From NCBI RefSeq assembly GCF_037975245.1, contig NC_092564.1, positions 16,696,984 through 16,760,983 of the forward strand: DNA of 64,000 nt, read 5' to 3'. Both the position numbers and the translations under genes were made by a program. The stretch comes from Apostichopus japonicus (lineage: Eukaryota; Echinodermata; Holothuroidea; Aspidochirotida; Stichopodidae). Shown here one piece after another: positions 61,821 through 64,000 of the stretch; the first letter of the stretch is position 1, and every line of letters starts with the position of its first letter. The notes below the pieces were generated by a model. It saw only the letters and a list, made by a program, of their open reading frames with translations. It was not told the DNA's origin and did not search any database.

Positions 61821-62177
61821 AGATGGTGTGAACAATTCGTTTTTGTTGTTGTCTGTTTGTCATTTTTCTGCAACTTGTTTAATAATTTTCCTGGACCAAA
61901 ACCCATTCATGTTTTGGATTTATTTTGGATAGCTTTAGGAATCACAAATGATTTCAATTATATATATATATATTCATTTACATTTGTCGTTTACTCCATT
62001 ATTTACAAAGTCTGATCAAAAGTATCTCTTTCGAGATCCGGCTTTAGATCATGTTTGGACTCTAGAGTAAGGCAAATACGTCACCAAAACAGAACTAGTA
62101 ATGTTCGATACAGGTGACAAACGCCTACAGTGGAATTACGACCTTCCTTACCAGTTTCGAACCTGGACATACAATCA

Positions 62178-62240
62178 GCGTCCATAGCCTAGTGGTTAGG
62201 GTGTCCGCATATAAAGCGGGAGGCCCGGTGGAGGCTGGAA
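62178..62240 (+). pseudogene. tRNA-like remnant, probably a SINE head
   Basis: GCGTCCATAGCCTAGTGGTTAGGGTG contains an A-box (TAGCCTAGTGG) and is followed by TCCGC, a 7-base loop ATATAAA and GCGGG, a credible anticodon arm. The T-arm region (CGGTGGAGGCTGG) has lost the GGTTCGA core. This looks like a decayed tRNA or the head of a tRNA-derived SINE rather than a working tRNA gene. Confidence 0.45.
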
Positions 62241-63340
62241 TTTTTGCACTGTTCTGGGTTTTTCAACTCATTACGATTTCAATTATATAGACGGACAGGC
62301 AACAATAGCAGTCTGGTTTGGTTTTTCATGTCCTTCATCTAAAAGCCTTAAATTTTCCCTTCTTGACAGCACTAACCAGTTCTGGTATACTGCCCCCTAC
62401 ATCTATAGACCAAACTGTTTTCTAGATTTTCATCAATTTTCTGTGACTTCTTAGTTAGTATCGCAACCAGCTTTATTGTAGTCATATTGCTTGTGCTAAG
62501 TGGTGAGAGCGAGGCTTAAATGGTGAAAATATATATGTGTATAAGTGTTGTCTGTTCTGTTACGTCTGACAGTAATAACCATTAACATTGTCAGAAGTTT
62601 AAGGTCAAACTTTCTGGAGTGATTGTAAGTTATTACTGATCAGAGCAATCTGTTTTCTTGGTTACTCAACTTGCTCCCCTCCCCTCCCACCCCATGCCCC
62701 TTTTGACTTGTAGTCCTATCTCATCCATACAGCACTCATAAAACCACAGTATCTGTAAAGCCAGGGCTACACACAATACTTGTGGGTTGCCATGAATTTA
62801 GTTCAACCAGCTGTGGAGGAAGGGGCACCATTTCCCCACCCCTCTCCTTCCCCAGGCAAATCTAGGAAACATTCACAAACAAGAGAAAATCTGCATCTCT
62901 GACACCTCAGCCCATCAGCATGCAGCATCCTGCTAATAACTCCCACTCCAGAGTTTTGATATGTAGAGATAACCCTGTATGAGTTACCATTTACAACCCT
63001 GCAACTGTCCATTGTACTCTTGAAAGAATTGAATGTTGATTGTACATGACTGGTGACCTGGACTTACGATGGAACCAAAAATTGCATGGTCACTTATATG
63101 TTGTTAAAGTTCTCTGAGACTTCTGCATACCTGTTAATAATTGCTTGCCAAAGTCCTTTTTCTGGAAACAACCCTGGAAAGTCATATTTGGAAAGATTAT
63201 TGATAATTGAGAAAAGAAATGAGGAGGTAGTACCTGGTAGGATGTCTTTCCGCCATTTATTTTGTTATATCTGACCTGTTCATCTACCAAATGTTATATC
63301 CTAAACTAATAATGCTTAAAAATGTCTTCCTCATCTGTTC

Positions 63341-63715
63341 CAGCACCCCACCCCCCAACATTCTCTCCACCTCCCCCAACATTCACTCCACCTTCCTCAA
63401 CATTCTCTCCACCTCCTCCAACATTCTCGCCCCTCCCCCAACGTTCCCTCCCCCAACTTTCTCTCCACACCCCTAACATTCTCTCCACCTCCTCCAACAT
63501 TATCTCCCCTCCCCCAACATTATCTCCCCCTCCCCCAACATTATCTCCCCCTCCCCCAACATTATCTCCCCTCCAGCAACATTCTCTCCCCCAACATTAT
63601 CTCCCAATCCCCCCAACATTCTCTTCCCCTCTCCCAACATTCTCTCCCCCAACATTCCCTCCCCCTCCCCCATCATTCTCTCCCCTCCAGCAACATTCTC
63701 TTCCTCAGGGACAAG
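63341..63715. repeat. C/T-rich minisatellite (CTCCCCCAACATTCTCTCC type)
   Basis: Around 18-20 imperfect units of CTCCCCCAACATTCTCTCC (or ATTATCTCC), lengths varying between about 15 and 24 bp. The strand asymmetry (almost no G on the plus strand) creates a long false ORF rich in Pro, Ser and Thr. Confidence 0.85.
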
Positions 63716-64000
63716 ATTCTACTTTAGAACTCACAAAATTGTAACATTGATTTTGTTGTCATGGTTACTCTTCCTTGGCTCTCTAAATTGCTGAGAGTTG
63801 GCTTTGAGTACCCAGTAGAGTCCCATTGCATCCCTGGGGGAATGCTGGAGGGGGGAGGGGCTGTTCAAATCAAGAATTTAATGATCTTTGGGACAATAGG
63901 GTGTATTCTGGATATGTCACAGCCACTTAGATATAGAGTTATAATTTGATACTAGTGTTCTGTGTGGGAGTAATCATGGTTTGTACTAACTGTGTTAGTT

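Larger units (their letters stand above)
61821..64000. other. 3' intergenic region, no gene seen
   Basis: I find no convincing coding exon on either strand. Contents: a TA run near 61959-61972, a tRNA-like remnant (62178-62240) and a C/T-rich minisatellite (63341-63715). The remainder (61830-62170, 62250-63340, 63716-64000) is plain AT-rich or mixed DNA. Confidence 0.5.

Noticed and set aside
62178-62240. Working tRNA gene
   Set aside because: A-box and anticodon arm are visible but the T-arm lacks GGTTCGA and the anticodon would be ATA; kept only as a tRNA-like remnant.
63322-63744. 140-codon Pro/Ser-rich ORF
   Set aside because: Created by the C/T-rich minisatellite; no start context, no splice sites, no conserved motif.

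Overview
The window is nuclear DNA of an animal, most likely a marine invertebrate. An echinoderm such as a sea cucumber would fit the style of the repeats, but I cannot prove the taxon. The evidence is AT-rich DNA with GT-AG introns of a few hundred bases to 10 kb, many short non-autonomous DNA transposons, tRNA-derived SINEs and microsatellites. There are no operons, Shine-Dalgarno sites, rRNA genes or CRISPR arrays.

Almost the whole window (519-61334, + strand) is one split gene. I reconstruct 51 coding exons. Exon 1 (519-582) encodes a signal peptide. The other 50 exons form 25 tandem modules, each of two exons: an 'A' exon of about 270-300 nt and a 'B' exon of about 120-215 nt. Every A exon starts in phase 1 and every B exon ends in phase 1, so each module is a symmetrical 1-1 cassette. 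The exons sum to 11,127 nt (3,708 residues plus stop) with no frame conflict. The A half carries an invariant Trp (LW.M..WFSK..DGSG in most modules). The B half carries a four-cysteine pattern (C..KY.YIC ... GCAPVTC). I do not recognise this domain as a named family; the protein looks like a giant secreted or extracellular multidomain protein.

Layout: 1-170 is a probable partial exon of another gene on the minus strand. 173-518 is the promoter/5'UTR zone. 583-10320 is intron 1, loaded with transposons and tandem repeats. 10321-20232 holds modules 1-5 (divergent N-terminal class). 21090-26307 holds modules 6-7 (transitional). 26873-52878 holds modules 8-21, which alternate strictly between two subtypes (alpha, beta). 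53723-61334 holds modules 22-25 (C-terminal class). A 3'UTR with AATAAA at 61798 follows. The rest, to 64000, is intergenic with a tRNA-like remnant and a C/T-rich minisatellite.

The introns host clearly delimited mobile elements: a three-copy hAT-type MITE with 8-bp target duplications, a four-copy ~370-bp MITE flanked by TTAA, two elements sharing TATGG ends with 6-bp duplications (one a 1.6-kb foldback), a ~1.06-kb hAT-like element with one of the hAT MITEs nested inside it, and a tRNA-derived SINE in both orientations. All coordinates and splice sites are read by eye from the sequence; no transcript or database evidence was available.
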